Origin: Prorocentrum cordatum
Taxonomy: Eukaryota > Sar > Dinophyceae > Prorocentrales > Prorocentraceae
Assembly: GCA_963575745.1 (NCBI GenBank)
Contig: CAUYUJ010019103.1
Location: 18,501-82,500 of the forward strand
Direction: 5' to 3'
DNA: 64,000 nt
The first letter of the stretch is position 1; every line of letters starts with the position of its first letter. The notes below the pieces were generated by a model. That model was not told the DNA's origin and did not search any database. It was given only the letters and a program-made list of their open reading frames with translations. Made by a program: the position numbers and the translations under genes. This document shows positions 1-10,507 of the stretch, piece after piece.

Positions 1-187
1 AGATGTTGTTGGGCATGTCAAGACGGCAGGCTAGTGGAGGGGACGCGGAGGGGAGTGGAGGGCGACGGCAGCAACATCTTTCCACAGCACAGCACCGAAT
101 AGCAACAAAGGTGAAGAGGCGTGACTGGAGTGAGAGCAGCTGGGACGGTGGTGAGAGCACGGCCACGTGCACCGTAGTGTATGTCTT

Positions 188-322
188 ACCAGGTATCGTG
201 GCCTTCCAGACCAAGAATGTACCAGGATTGAGGTAAGAGTAACGCCATGTGCCCATTAGTGCTCGTTTAACCAGGGATCGAGGCTGTTTGGACCAAAAAT
301 GTAGCAGGCATTGAGGCGAGAG
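188..322. repeat. Two-copy imperfect tandem repeat, 82 bp period
   Basis: A block starting ACCAGGTATCGTGG at 188 recurs at 270 as ACCAGGGATCGAGG. Both copies end in a run like ATTGAGG..GAGAG. About 40 of the first 52 bases match. Nothing else is recognisable between 1 and 340. Confidence 0.6.
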
Positions 323-635
323 CGCGATTATTGAACGAATTGTGAACAAGTCTCAGGCGAAACCGCCGCCGGGCCGAGCTGGACTGGGCGTTTTTGGGCT
401 ACCCGTCTCGTTTGTGGGACTCTTCTGTGGTTTTTTCAAGCCCACAATCTCCAGCGAAACGCTACTAGGAAAAGAACAACATCCTTCTGATACGCCATGT
501 GCAGACCAGCGCACGAGACGCCACGCAAGCAGCCCAGACTCCTCCTCCTCGTCCTCCGGCAGGACGCCGCCAGGAACCGCCGCATCTCGATGCTGTCCTC
601 GGGGCAGAAGGCGCGGGAGGGAGCCCCTCGGGCAA

Positions 636-872
636 GGAGGAGGAGGAGGAGGAGGAGGAAGAGGAGGAGCAGGAGGAGGAGGAGCAGCAGGAGGAGGAGG
701 AGGAGGCGGAGGAGGAAGGGGAAGGGGAAGGGGAGGAGGAGGAGGAGGAGGAGGAGGAGGAGGAGGAGGAGGAGGAGGAGGAGGAGCAGGAGGAGGAGGA
801 GGAGGAGGAAGAGGAGGAGCAGGAGGAGGAGGAGCAGGAGGAGGAGGAAAAGGAGGAGGAGGAGGAGCAGGA
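636..872. repeat. (GGA)n polypurine tract
   Basis: About 240 bases of GGA with scattered GCA and GAA interruptions. It reads as poly-Glu, poly-Arg or poly-Gly in the three forward frames and poly-Pro, poly-Ser or poly-Leu in reverse, so open frames across it carry no evidence of coding. Confidence 0.9.
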
Positions 873-875
873 GGG

Positions 876-1565
876 GTGGCCGAGTCGCTCGGCGCGTGTT
901 GGAGCCACCATATCGGCAACAAGGAGGCCGATCGGTTGGCCAAGCTGGGGGCGCGGCTTCACCCGCAGGCTAGGCTCCGGGACTGTGAGGCCAGGTTCGC
1001 CGCCGCCCACGTAGCGGCCGAACAGCTTTTGCTCCACCACGGTGTCGTGCTGAAGTTTCTCGCGGGCCTGGATTGGCCCGACAGGGGTCGTCTCCCAGGC
1101 CGCCGCGGGGCCCCAAAGGGGATTCAGCTGGAGCTTGAAAGGTCTCACAATGGGCACACCCTTGAACGTCTTGGGCGTGCGTGGGGATGTCTCAAGTGCG
1201 GGATCCGCAGGGCCACCAGGGCCAAGGTTGTGTCTTTCCCGTGCGTCGGGGTCCCTAGGCCCGGTTCCTTGGCCCACGGTTCCCATCGGCTCTGGGTCGT
1301 TCGGTGCCGTCGGGGCCTGCGGGGGGGTTCGTCGTCGTCGGGGGGTGTCCAGACCGATTTGAGCCAGGAGGCCATTGTTTTCTGTAATCGCTGCGGGGCC
1401 TACGCTCGGCGGCAGACTCATTTGCTGCGTTCCGAGTGTCACCCAGCGAATCGTCTGGCCAGGAAGGCCCTTGACAGGCTCCGCGCGGGGAGGGAGCCCC
1501 AGTCGAACGAGTATTGGGGGCTCCCCTTCCCATCAATTCGGCGTCAGTTTTTAAACCTGGTTTAA
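876..1565 (+). pseudogene. LINE remnant: end of RNase H domain plus Cys-rich tail
   Basis: Directly after the GGA tract the frame reads SHHIGNKEADRLAKLGA, the C-terminal signature of a type I RNase H (catalytic His-Gly-Asn-Ala-Asp region). A tail follows with Cys pairs CLKCG and FCNRCG and a basic stretch, ending at TAA 1563-1565. The same order of RNase H then CxxC fingers occurs in the LINE at 14-19 kb. The first three quarters of RNase H and all of the RT are missing, so this is a 5'-truncated copy. The microsatellite is joined in frame upstream by chance. Assignment to RNase H rests on one motif. Confidence 0.6.
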
Positions 1566-1727
1566 GACTTGCGGTTCTGCCCTGGTCTGCAGTTAACGAG
1601 TTTAACCGCGGAACCCCGGGTGTTGGTCCTGGGCTGAAGGTCGCCGGCCGTCCCTGAGAGAGGTCCTGCGTAGTCGTAGGCTGTGGTTGGGTCTCATGAG
1701 ACTCACCGCTTTTAGGACATAGGACAC

Positions 1728-1885
1728 AGAGGAGGAGCAGCAGGAGGAGCAGGAGGAGGAGGAGGCGGAAGAGGAAGAGGAGGAGGAAGAGGAGAAGGAG
1801 GAGGAGGAGCAGCAGCAGGAGGAGGAGGAGGGGAGGAGGAGGAGGAGCAGCAGGAGGAGCAGCAGGAGGAGCAGCAGGAGGGAGG
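1728..1885. repeat. (GGA)n/(GCA) polypurine tract
   Basis: Interrupted GGA and GCA triplets on the plus strand. No coding is inferred. Confidence 0.85.
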
Positions 1886-2465
1886 GGGGCACGTCGCTCT
1901 GGGAGGGACGCCCGGGCCCTCCCGAGGAGTCCAGGGCGGAGGGGCGGGGGGGTCACGCGCAGAGGAGGGCGCGAGGGGGGTGCCGTGCGTCGCGCGGCGC
2001 GGCCCGCCTGGGGCGGAGGGACGGCGCGGCACACGCGCGGAGGCGCCCGCGCTCCGCGCGGCTCCCCGGGGCGGACGGAGGGCACCAGGCGCGCACCCGC
2101 ACCGAGCCTGGCCGGGCCGCTCCTGGACCCAGGATGGGTGCGTCGGCGCCCCGGGCATCGGGCGTCTCGAAAAAGTCGGGGCGGAGGTGTTTGGTCGTTT
2201 TCGGCCTCTCGGGGCCCCCCCGTCGGGCCTCGGGACCGCCAAAAAACGGCTCGGGATGGAAAACCGGTCCTGGGGAAGTGGTCGGGAGGTCGGGGGCCCG
2301 TGTCTCGAAAAAATCGAGACGTCGGATGTCTGGGGCCCCTGCCTGCCCAAGCCAGGAGGGCGCGTACACCGATCCTGGGCCCAGGGTGGGCTTGGCCAGG
2401 GTCGGTGTGGGTGCGCCCGCCCAGACGGGCGCGCGCGCCTGGCGCTCGCGGCCGCAGAGCTCGGG
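1886..2465. other. GC-rich spacer with a degenerate duplication
   Basis: No gene is recognised; several frames are open only because of GC bias. A GTCTCGAAAAA motif followed by a GTCGG-like stretch occurs near 2163 and near 2302. CTGGACCCAGGATGGGTGCG (2122) resembles CTGGGCCCAGGGTGGGCTTG (2365). This suggests an old duplication of roughly 140-240 bp. Confidence 0.4.
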
Positions 2466-2632
2466 CGAGAGAGAGAAAGAGGGTGGGCGAGAGGGAGGGA
2501 GAGAGAGAGAGAGAGAAGGCGAGAGAAGCCGAGAGGGAGAGAACGAGAGAAGGCGAGAGGGAGAGAGAGGGAGAGAGAAAGAGAGAAGACGAGAGAGAGA
2601 GAGAACAACAACAACAACAACAACAACAACAA
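2466..2632. repeat. (GA)n followed by (CAA)n
   Basis: A GAGA-rich tract from about 2468 to 2605 passes into a (CAA)n run at 2606-2632. The CAA run marks the left edge of the composite array described next. Confidence 0.85.
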
Positions 2633-3788
2633 TCATTTTACCCGAACGCTCAGTGTTCTCACCAGTGCCAGGGTTTTCATGCGACGCGAGACAATACCCC
2701 CACTTCGTGGGGGGGCAGTTCAAGCTCTACCAAATATCCAAACGACTCTTCGCGACCACCCAAACCCAGCTTCCCGCCCTATGACGTTGGGACACTTCAC
2801 TTCGTGGCGTGCGGACGACCGTGGCTACTACACTGGCGTGGGGTACACACCCACAGAACTTGGTCACTTATTCGGGGCGCGCGTGTGCCCAGCATCCTGC
2901 AATTGTGACATACAATACATGACACAGACAGACAGAGAGAGAGACAGAGAGCAGACAGAGAGAGAGACAGAGAGAGCGGAGTTGGTCACATTTTTGGGGC
3001 AAGTTCCTGAGATCGTCGTGTTTTTTGTTGGTCGTGCGCGCGCGAATGTCCACTTTATTTTTTTTTGCAAGGGAGTATTGAAATTTGATTATGTTAGAAC
3101 AAGAAAAAGTAGCTCGCGCGAGCTCATGTAACATAAATGTTGAAAAACCATTGGTTTTGTGGGAGTCGGACAGCGCGCGCGGGATGAAATTTGGACATTT
3201 TTTTTTGAAAAACCATTGGGTTTTTGATGTTTTTATGTTGAAATCGCTACGAAACCTAAGGTTCTGGAAGGATTTCGTCTTGCGCGCGCGAATGTCCACT
3301 TTACCTTATTTTTTGCAAGGGATTATTGAAATTTGATTATGTTAGAACAAGAAAAAGTAGCTCGCGCGAGCTCATGTAACATAAATGTTGAAAAACCATT
3401 GGTTTTGTGGGATTCGGACAGCGCGCGCGGAAGGACATTTTGACAATTTTTTCTTAAAAAACCATTGGGTTTTTGATGTTTTTATGTTAAAATCGTTACG
3501 AAACCTAAGGTTTTGGAAGGATTTCGTCTTGCGCGCACGAATGTCCACTTTACCTTATTTTTTGCAAGGGATTCTTGCAATTTGATCAAGTAAGAACAAG
3601 AATTTTCATTTTATAGTGTTTTTTGCAAGGGAAAACGGAGTACAACAAAACAACCGGATCCGGTAATAATTCACTTTTCTGAAGCTTTCGCTAAAAAATG
3701 ATGAAAATGTAGCTGCGGCCTAGGTTTTGGAGGGGGGTCGCGCACCAGGGGTCCCAACAATAATTATTCTTTAGAAGTAATAATGTTC

Positions 3789-3839
<51 letters not shown>

Positions 3840-4599
3840 TACTAGCACGTGGGGACACTCCGTTCTCACCAGTGCCAGGGTTTTCATAGGAGGCGGGCAA
3901 TACCCCCACTTTGTGGGGGGGCCGGTTCAAGCTCTACCAAATTTCCAAACGACTCTTCGCCACCACCCACACCCAGCTTCCCGCCCTATGACGTTCGGAC
4001 ACTTCACTTCGTGGCATGCGGACGACCGTGGCTACTATTCAGGGCCCCGCGGCCGACGACGACGGCGTGCGCGCGCGAAGAAAAAACGAATGTGTCCCGC
4101 ATGGTATTATTTGACAGGGATGATGGCCCTGGCAGGTGCGCAACCGTTGTTGCAGAAGTTCGAAAAAGTTGCTCGCAAAAGCCCGTTTGACAGAAATGTT
4201 TAAAAAGTGTTGGGTTTCCTACGAATCCGCAAGAGCGCGCGGGATGAGATTTTGACATTTTTTTGTTGAAAAACCATTGGTTTTTTGATGTTTTTATGTT
4301 AAAATCGCTGCGAACACTAAGGTTTTGGAAGGATTTCGTCTTGCGCGCGCGAATGTCCACTTTACCTTATTTTTTGCAAGGGATTCTTGAAATTTGATTA
4401 TATTAGAACAAGAAATGTCATTTTCTATTGTTTTTTGCAAGGGAAAGCGGATTACAACAAAACAACCGGATCCTGTACACACCCTCTTTTCTGAGGCTTC
4501 CTCACGAAAATGATGAAAATGTAGCTGCGGCCTAGGCGGCGCAGGGGGGGCGCGCACCAGGGGGCCCAACAATAATTATTCTTTAGAATAAATAATGTT
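2633..4599 (+). repeat. Composite tandem array, two long units ending in (CAA)n
   Basis: Unit 1 spans 2633 to the (CAA)n at 3788-3838 and unit 2 spans 3839 to the (CAA)n beginning at 4600. Each starts with TTCTCACCAGTGCCAGGG (2657, 3864), runs through a conserved 180 bp block, then an AT-rich block, then AACAAAACAACCGGATCC. Each ends AATAATTATTCTTTAGAA before AATGTT and the CAA run. Inside unit 1 a block of about 248 bp marked by GAATGTCCACTTTA repeats three times (3044, 3290, 3539); unit 2 has it once (4351). The units look like a retroposon with a CAA tail amplified in tandem. No protein is recognised. Confidence 0.75.
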
Positions 4600-5010
<411 letters not shown>

Positions 5011-6223
5011 CAAAAAGCCTCGGAGCAGCGCTGGCGCCTGGAACCGGCCACTCCGCGGGCCAGGCGGGCGGCCTCCTTAGGGGGCCGAGTTTGCAGGCCC
5101 TCCAGCGCCTCCTGGGAGGAGGCGGCAAATCGGGTCCAGGATCGGGCTACATCGCTCCAGAGCGTCCTGGAACGCTCGCAGAGCGTTCCGTCGCTCCAAT
5201 GCATCCCTCAGGGGCGCCAGGGCTAAGAGATTCCCGATTTATCCCGATCTGGCTTTGTCCCGACCCTGCCTCCGTTCGAGGCGAGGATGGAGGAGGAGCG
5301 CCGAGAGGCAGGCCAGGCTTCAGCCACGGCAGGGGGCTCCTGCGGGGCGGCTCTCGAGGTCTCTCTCGCCCTGTGCCACTCTCGCCACACCAGCAGGGCC
5401 CCCATGCGCTCGAACTCGCTCGGGCGGCCAGGCTCCTCCTGGCGAAGTCGCCCGTGGGTTCGGTCGCCTCCGGAGGGGTGGCCTTTGGTGCGCTGCCTCC
5501 GGGAGGGACGCGCGGCGGGAGGCGGGGTGGGGGCGGGCGCGCCCGAGCACGTTGGCCGCTACTGTCGCACCGCATGCAGCGGCAAGCCACGCACCGAAGG
5601 GCACCCTTGCCCAGGGCCAGTTGCGTGCTGCTGGGGGTGGAAGACTCGTGAGGGGGAAACGGAGGAGGAGTGATGAAAACAAGGGCCGAGGGAGGAGGAG
5701 GGGGAGGACGGTGACGACGACAGTGTCTTTCACGTCCTTTTCCTCCCCTCCTCTTCCTCCTCTTCCTCCTCCTCTTCCTCCTCCTCCCTGTGTGCCGTAT
5801 CCTGGTACATGGCGCTTCCCCGCCTTCAGGGCACACTGTCAAGGAGCCGTTTGGATGCTTACAGGGAGAGGTGCAACCGGCAATTTGTTTGTTCGGCGCC
5901 CTCAGTTTGGCGTCCTTCCCCTTGCTGCTTATGGCGTTAGCTGCGCCCGTCGGGATTTGAGACCAGCCACGGGTATTGCGCATTTAGTTCAGAGGTGGGG
6001 CCATGTGGTCCAAATCCCCTGGGGCCTTGTGTCCACTCACCATGGGTCCAAACCCAGTTGCCCATGCTAGTCGATTCGGCAGGGTTGGCCGTGGATTGGG
6101 CCCGGCACCCTACGCACCACGCCGTCCCGTCTGGGCAGCGAGTCATCGGCGACGAGGTCACTTCACTGTTCCCTGACAAGCTTGTTTGATTCGGTGTATG
6201 CCACATGTGTGGCTTTCACGTGC
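5011..6223. other. GC-rich region without a recognisable gene
   Basis: Long open frames exist on both strands but overlap each other and give Pro/Arg/Ala-rich products without motifs. The one identifiable item is a stretch shared with 50 kb (next entry). The stretch 5740-5790 is a CTC/CCT tract. Confidence 0.4.
5485..5638. repeat. Dispersed repeat, partner at 50063-50205
   Basis: Shares GGCCTTTGG, GCCTCCGGG, CGAGCACG-TGGCCGC, GCACCGCA and CACCCTTGCCCAGGGCCA in the same order with 50063-50205. A weaker third match lies near 53680-53790. The shared frames hint at an old coding fragment, but none is clearly conserved. Confidence 0.5.
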
Positions 6224-6342
6224 TACTCCTCCTCCTCCTCCTCCTCCTCCTCCTCCGCCTCCTCCTCCTCCTCCTCCGCCTCCTCCTCCTCCTCCTCCTC
6301 CTCCTCCTCCTCCTCCTCCTCCTCCTCCTCTCTCTCTCTCTC

Positions 6343-6374
<32 letters not shown>

Positions 6375-6395
6375 CCTCTTTCCTCCCTCCTCTTT
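6224..6395. repeat. (CTC)n then (CT)n microsatellite
   Basis: CTC triplets with a few CGC interruptions pass into CT dinucleotides near 6330. Confidence 0.9.
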
Positions 6396-6517
6396 CCAAC
6401 TACACACAATGAGCACTACTATCCTTCCCTCCCCCCTGACAACGTCCCACCACTCACCACCCCTTCCGCGAATTTGCTTTCGCGCAAGATTTCAAATGAT
6501 CGTCTTCCATGTATGAT

Positions 6518-6622
6518 GGGTTTTGGCCTGTCCCGCCACCGTGCCTGGGTTGTGCGCCATAGACCTTTCGAGCGATGGTTGGGATGTCGCGGGAGGCCTT
6601 TCCGGGGCCTCTTGTGCTCGGA
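6518..6622 (+). repeat. Head of a dispersed repeat, partner at 48622-48715
   Basis: TTTTGGCCTGTCCCGCCACC, then a GTGCCTGGGTTGTG stretch, then TTGGGATGTCGCGGGAGG match the head of the copy at 48.62 kb (TTCGGCCCATCCCACCACCG, then GGGATGTCGCGGGAGG). Here it is followed by only a short GGGGCCTCTTG stretch, so it is a truncated member of the GGCCTCTTGGGG family. Confidence 0.65.
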
Positions 6623-6963
6623 GAGAGTGTTTGCCTTCCCTCCCCCCCCGACTTCTGGAGGGGGAGGGGGGTGAAGGCAAGCGACGGTAGATCGCGCTTC
6701 TTCCACCATCACCATCACAAGGTCCAGGATAGCATTGTGGCAGTGGCCAAGCAGAGTGGTGGGATGGGATGGTGGTGCATTCTGCGGACTGCCAGGGATA
6801 GGACCGAGCCACGGGAATTTGCGGGGGAGGCATACAATTCTTTCGAGACGGAGTAAGACTCTGGTCCGTGAAAGCGTTGCTCGGGGAACAAAACCTGTGC
6901 AAGCAGACATGCAGGTTCTAGCGCGCAAATGGCCCTTTTCTCGCTGGCGACCTTTCTGAAGCC

Positions 6964-7257
6964 ATGCCCCCATTCACGGCTAAAGACATGCTGTCTCGTT
7001 TGGCGAGTGACGGGTTCCTTGCGAGGTCTCGTTGGGTCGAGACCCAAGGCAGGAAGAGGGACCTGCCAGCGGTCATGGTTGGTCACCCGACGGCACTCGC
7101 CAATTCTTGGTCCGAGGTTTTATCCGACCACCTCGCGCTTGGCTCCGCAGCGGCATCCGCCTGCGTGCCGGGCTGCAGCGGGCCTGCGCTGTCACAGGGT
7201 ACGGGGGGGGGAGCGGCACGGGCGGGCGAGGAGCGCTTCAGGGCGCCGGAGGGCTGA
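6964..7257 (+). CDS. Possible 97-residue open frame, unknown
   Basis: An ATG frame begins MPPFTAKDMLSRLASDG and has normal-looking composition for about 75 residues before running into a G-rich tract. It has no recognised domain, signal peptide or membrane segment, and no partner gene. It could be an exon or a chance frame; nothing else in 6630-7200 is recognisable. Confidence 0.2.
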   Translation: MPPFTAKDMLSRLASDGFLARSRWVETQGRKRDLPAVMVGHPTALANSWSEVLSDHLALGSAAASACVPGCSGPALSQGTGGGAARAGEERFRAPEG

Positions 7258-7560
7258 CGTGGACGGCAGGGGTAGGAGAGCGGCGGCAGCATGGGCAGAG
7301 GTACGTGACGAGGTACGTGCAGGGGCAGGGGCAGGGGGGAGGGGGCGAGGAGAGCGGTAGGAGGCAGCAGAGGGGAGGGGGAGAGAATGATAAGAGCGGG
7401 CTGGGGAGAGAGGGGCGGGGAGGGGGGGGGGTGCGGAGGGCAGGGGAGGGAAGGGAGAGAGGCGAGGATGGGGAAGGTGGGGAGGGGAAGGGGGGAGGGG
7501 GAGAGGAAGAGAAGGGGGGAAAGAGGAGAGGAGGGAAGGACGAGCAAAGAAGCCGTGAAG
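7200..7560. repeat. G-rich low-complexity tract
   Basis: GGGGA and GGAGG runs on the plus strand with no regular period. Confidence 0.75.
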
Positions 7561-7795
7561 TCAGAGGAGATCGGGGCAATGGGCAATCAGGGGGGTGTGC
7601 TGAGGCAGTCCAGACTCAGCTCGTGCTGAACAGGTTAGCAAAGCTGACTTCAGCTGGAGCCCTGGTCGACGCACGAATTGTCAGAGGGATATGATGCTCA
7701 ATATGCGCGCGCACGAGTAACCGTTTTTCCTCCTGGGCCTCACCATCCTCATCATCCTCCCCCCCACTCTTCCGTAAAGTACAGATTTTCGCCGA

Positions 7796-8350
7796 ATGGC
7801 CTGCCAAGCTGACCACGAGAGACCGACACGCACGCGGCGCTTGTCGGCCATGACGCATGTGGCCCCCACGGCCGCGCAGGCGGAGCTGGACGAGGAGGGC
7901 TGCTCGTCAACAGCCCACGACGAGCACGGTGTCGCCATGGGCACGCCCCCGACCAGGCTGCGCAACGCTTTCCGCATGGCGGCCGTGGCTGCGGCCGTGG
8001 CGGGGGCCGTCGCGCTGGCTGTCGCGGCAGGCGGGCCCGGAGGGGCGCGCGGCCAGCGTGGCGGCAGCGGGCTGGTGGAGCTCACGAGCAACGCGTACTT
8101 TCCCACGCCGGAGATGCGCTGCGGCAACGAGCCCGTGTGGCGGAACGAGACGCCCGGCGGGGCGGCAGATTGCCAGGCTCGGTGCGAGCAGGAGCCGAAG
8201 TGCGCCGTGTATACGTACCAGGGGCACGCGTGCGACAAGAAGTGGTTCAAGGCCAATGGGTGCAGTCTCTACGAGGCGTGCGAGTCGAAGTTGGACCAGT
8301 GCTACCAGATGTACATGAAAATGGCGAAAGTGCAAGCCCAAGCCAGATAG
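7796..8350 (+). CDS. Single-pass membrane protein with a Cys-rich lumenal/extracellular domain
   Basis: A 184-residue ATG-to-TAG frame. Residues 1-60 are polar with basic patches. Residues 61-79 form an Ala/Val-rich hydrophobic segment, which reads as a type II signal anchor or an internal signal sequence. Residues 100-175 hold eight cysteines (109, 126, 130, 136, 146, 156, 162, 169) and the motif DCQARCEQEPKCAVYTY, which resembles PAN/apple-type modules (C-x3-C-x5-C then an aromatic strand). One N-glycosylation sequon is at N117. Alternative starts are M19, M48 and M61. An acceptor-like pyrimidine run and CAG lie at 7740-7784. Partner and substrate are unknown. It is the best intact host gene in the window; PAN homology is an inference from spacing. 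Confidence 0.6.
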   Translation: MACQADHERPTRTRRLSAMTHVAPTAAQAELDEEGCSSTAHDEHGVAMGTPPTRLRNAFRMAAVAAAVAGAVALAVAAGGPGGARGQRGGSGLVELTSNAYFPTPEMRCGNEPVWRNETPGGAADCQARCEQEPKCAVYTYQGHACDKKWFKANGCSLYEACESKLDQCYQMYMKMAKVQAQAR

Positions 8351-8635
8351 CCTTCGCGGACAAAGCACCGGATAGTGAGGAGTCCTCCAAGTAAGTTCGT
8401 TGAGTCTGTCCGCTTCGGATACGACAGTTTTTCTACAATGAAGGACCTCCAGCTCGAACGAAGGAGTCTCGCAAGCGTTTGCTTCGTGACTCGGCTCGAT
8501 GATGGTGAAGCGATTGTATGTTATGCCCACTGTCCCAGAGCGCACGTATTGATTCAATCGCTTCGCTCATTCCGCCGGCCCATATTGCATGATCGCTACT
8601 GCTTCGCCGTGGGCTCGGGGCCATTGTGGCGCCGC
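8351..8635. other. Downstream spacer with a short dispersed motif
   Basis: No gene is seen. CGCTTCGCTCATTCCGCCGG at about 8560 resembles stretches at 11840 (GCTTACGCTATTCTGCCGAC), 36590 and 55172. At 36590 and 55172 this motif sits just ahead of copies of the GGCCTCTTGGGG family. Confidence 0.4.
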
Positions 8636-8760
8636 CGAGGAGGAGGAAGATGAGGATGGGGAAGGGGAGGGGAGGAGGAGGAGGAGAGGATGCGAAGGAG
8701 AGGAGAAGGATGAAGAGAAGTAGGAGGAGGAGGAGGAAGAGGAGGGGGCGGAGGAGGAAG
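8636..8760. repeat. (GGA)n tract
   Basis: Interrupted GGA triplets. From 8790 to 8890 a degenerate GGCCTCTGGGGG stretch resembles the dispersed family. Confidence 0.8.
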
Positions 8761-9004
8761 CCTCTCGTTGGCATCTTGTGTTGCTCTTGGGGCCAAACAG
8801 GGTCGTCGTCAAGATGCTTCTTTGGGAGGCCTCTGGGGGTCTTTTGAGAAGCCGTTCGGGGGCGCCTGGGAGGCATTTTACCTAACAGCGAAGACTGATA
8901 GGTTTCTAGTTGACTCAAAAGAGCTCACAGATCACTCCACAGGGGGGTCCGGGCAGGTGTTGGGGAGTTGCCGGGCGGCAGGGTGCCGGGCTCGTTTTTC
9001 ACCA

Positions 9005-9503
9005 ACAGTCACACACTTCGTGCTCTTCGACTTCCCAGAACTCCATTCCCAGGCCACATTCTGAATACCCGGATGCAACAGTCACACACTTCGTGCTCTT
9101 CGAGATCCCAGAACGCCATTCCCGGGCCACATTTAGAATAACCGGATGCAACAGTCACACACTTCGTGCTCTTCGAGTTCCCAGAACTCCATTCCCGGGC
9201 CACATTTGGAGGGCCGGATGCAACAGTCACACACTTCGTGCTCTTCGAGTTCCCAGAACTCCATTCCCGGGCCACATTTTGGATGCCCGGAGCCAACTGT
9301 AGGCCACTTCGTGCTCTTCGATTTCCCAGAACTCCATTCCCGGGCCACATTTTGAATGCCCGGAGCCAACTGTAGGCCACTTCGTGCTCTTCGAGTTCCC
9401 AGAACTCCATTCCCGGGCCACATTTTGAATGCCCGTAGCCAACTGTAGGCAACTTCGTGCTCTTCGACTTCCCAGAACTCTCATTCCTGGGCCACATTTT
9501 CAG
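9005..9503. repeat. Seven tandem copies of a 73 bp repeat
   Basis: CTTCGTGCTCTTCGA occurs at 9016, 9089, 9162, 9234, 9307, 9380 and 9453. Each is followed by CCCAGAACTCCATTCC and GGGCCACATTT. Copies 1-4 carry CAACAGTCACACA and copies 5-7 carry CAACTGTAGGCCA, so two subtypes are arranged in blocks. As 73 is not a multiple of three and no frame of the unit has a stop, minus-strand frames stay open through the array and cycle through three peptides. Confidence 0.92.
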
Positions 9504-9510
9504 CAGGGGC

Positions 9511-10302
9511 AAGAGCACGACGAGGAGGAGGACGAGCAAGACCAGGAGGACGAGGACGAGCAGGAGCAGGACGAGGAGCAGAAGGAGCAGGAGAAGAAGG
9601 ACGAGCAGGAGGAGGAGGAGGACGAGCAGGAGGAGGAGGACGACCAGGAGGAGGAGGACGACCAGGAAGAGGAGGAGGAGGAGGAGGAGGGGAGGGGGAG
9701 GATTACCAGGAGGAGGAGGAGGAGGAGGAGGAGGAGGAGGAGGAGGAGGAGGAGGAGGAGGAGGAGGAGGAGGAGGAGGACGGAGGGAGGAGGCGGAGGA
9801 GGGGGGGGGGAGGGGGAGAGTACCAGGAGGCGGAGAATGAGGACCACAGGAGGAGGAGGAGGAGGAGGAGGAGGAGGAGGAGGAGGAGGAGGAGAACACC
9901 AGGGAGGAGGAGACGAGCAAGACGAGGAGAGGAGGAGACGAGAAACGAGGACGACCAGGAAAAAGGAGTGAGGAGGAGGAGGAGGGAGAGGGATAGGGGA
10001 GGACTACAAGGAGGAGAAGGAGGAGGAGGAGGAGGAGGAAGAGGAGAAGAGACGAGGAGGAGGAGGGGAGGAGGAGGAGGACGAGGAGGAGGAGGGGGGG
10101 GGGAGTAGCAAAGGAGGAGGAGAACGAGGACCACCAGTTAGGAGGAGGAGGGAGGAGGAGGAGGAGGAGGGAGGAGGAGGAGAGAGAACCAGGAGGAGGA
10201 GGACGGAGCAAGACGAGGAGGACGAGAACGAGGACGAGCAGAGGAGAGGAGGAGGAGGAGGAGGAGGAAGGAGCAGGAGAAAGAGGAGGAGGAGGAGGAG
10301 GC
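9511..10302. repeat. Long polypurine (GGA/GAC) tract
   Basis: Nearly 800 bases of GGA with GAC and GCA interruptions on the plus strand. Open frames here are poly-Glu or poly-Arg forward and poly-Pro or poly-Ser reverse, with no gene implied. The stretch 10303-10507 is AT-balanced and empty. Confidence 0.9.
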
Positions 10303-10507
10303 AGGCTGAGGCTGTTGGTTGCGGTTGCGTTTACCCCCAAAAAGGCTGTGATTGCGACTGCCGTTGCCGCTGCGACTGTCATCGCGAATGCGACTACGAC
10401 TGCGAGAACAGCAGAATTCGACAACTGGATTTTCATCTGAATCTTAAGGGGAATGCTTTCAGATATGCTTCTACACATCGCTGTTAGGTTGCTTTGCCGG
10501 GATAATT

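Noticed and set aside
353-1442. Long poly-Pro, poly-Ser, poly-Glu and poly-Arg frames
   Set aside because: Translations of GGA/CTC microsatellites in several frames at once; no evidence of a protein.
6700-6720. Cluster of His codons (CACCATCACCATCAC) suggesting a cloning tag
   Set aside because: No vector sequence around it, and CAT/CAC-rich stretches are common here.
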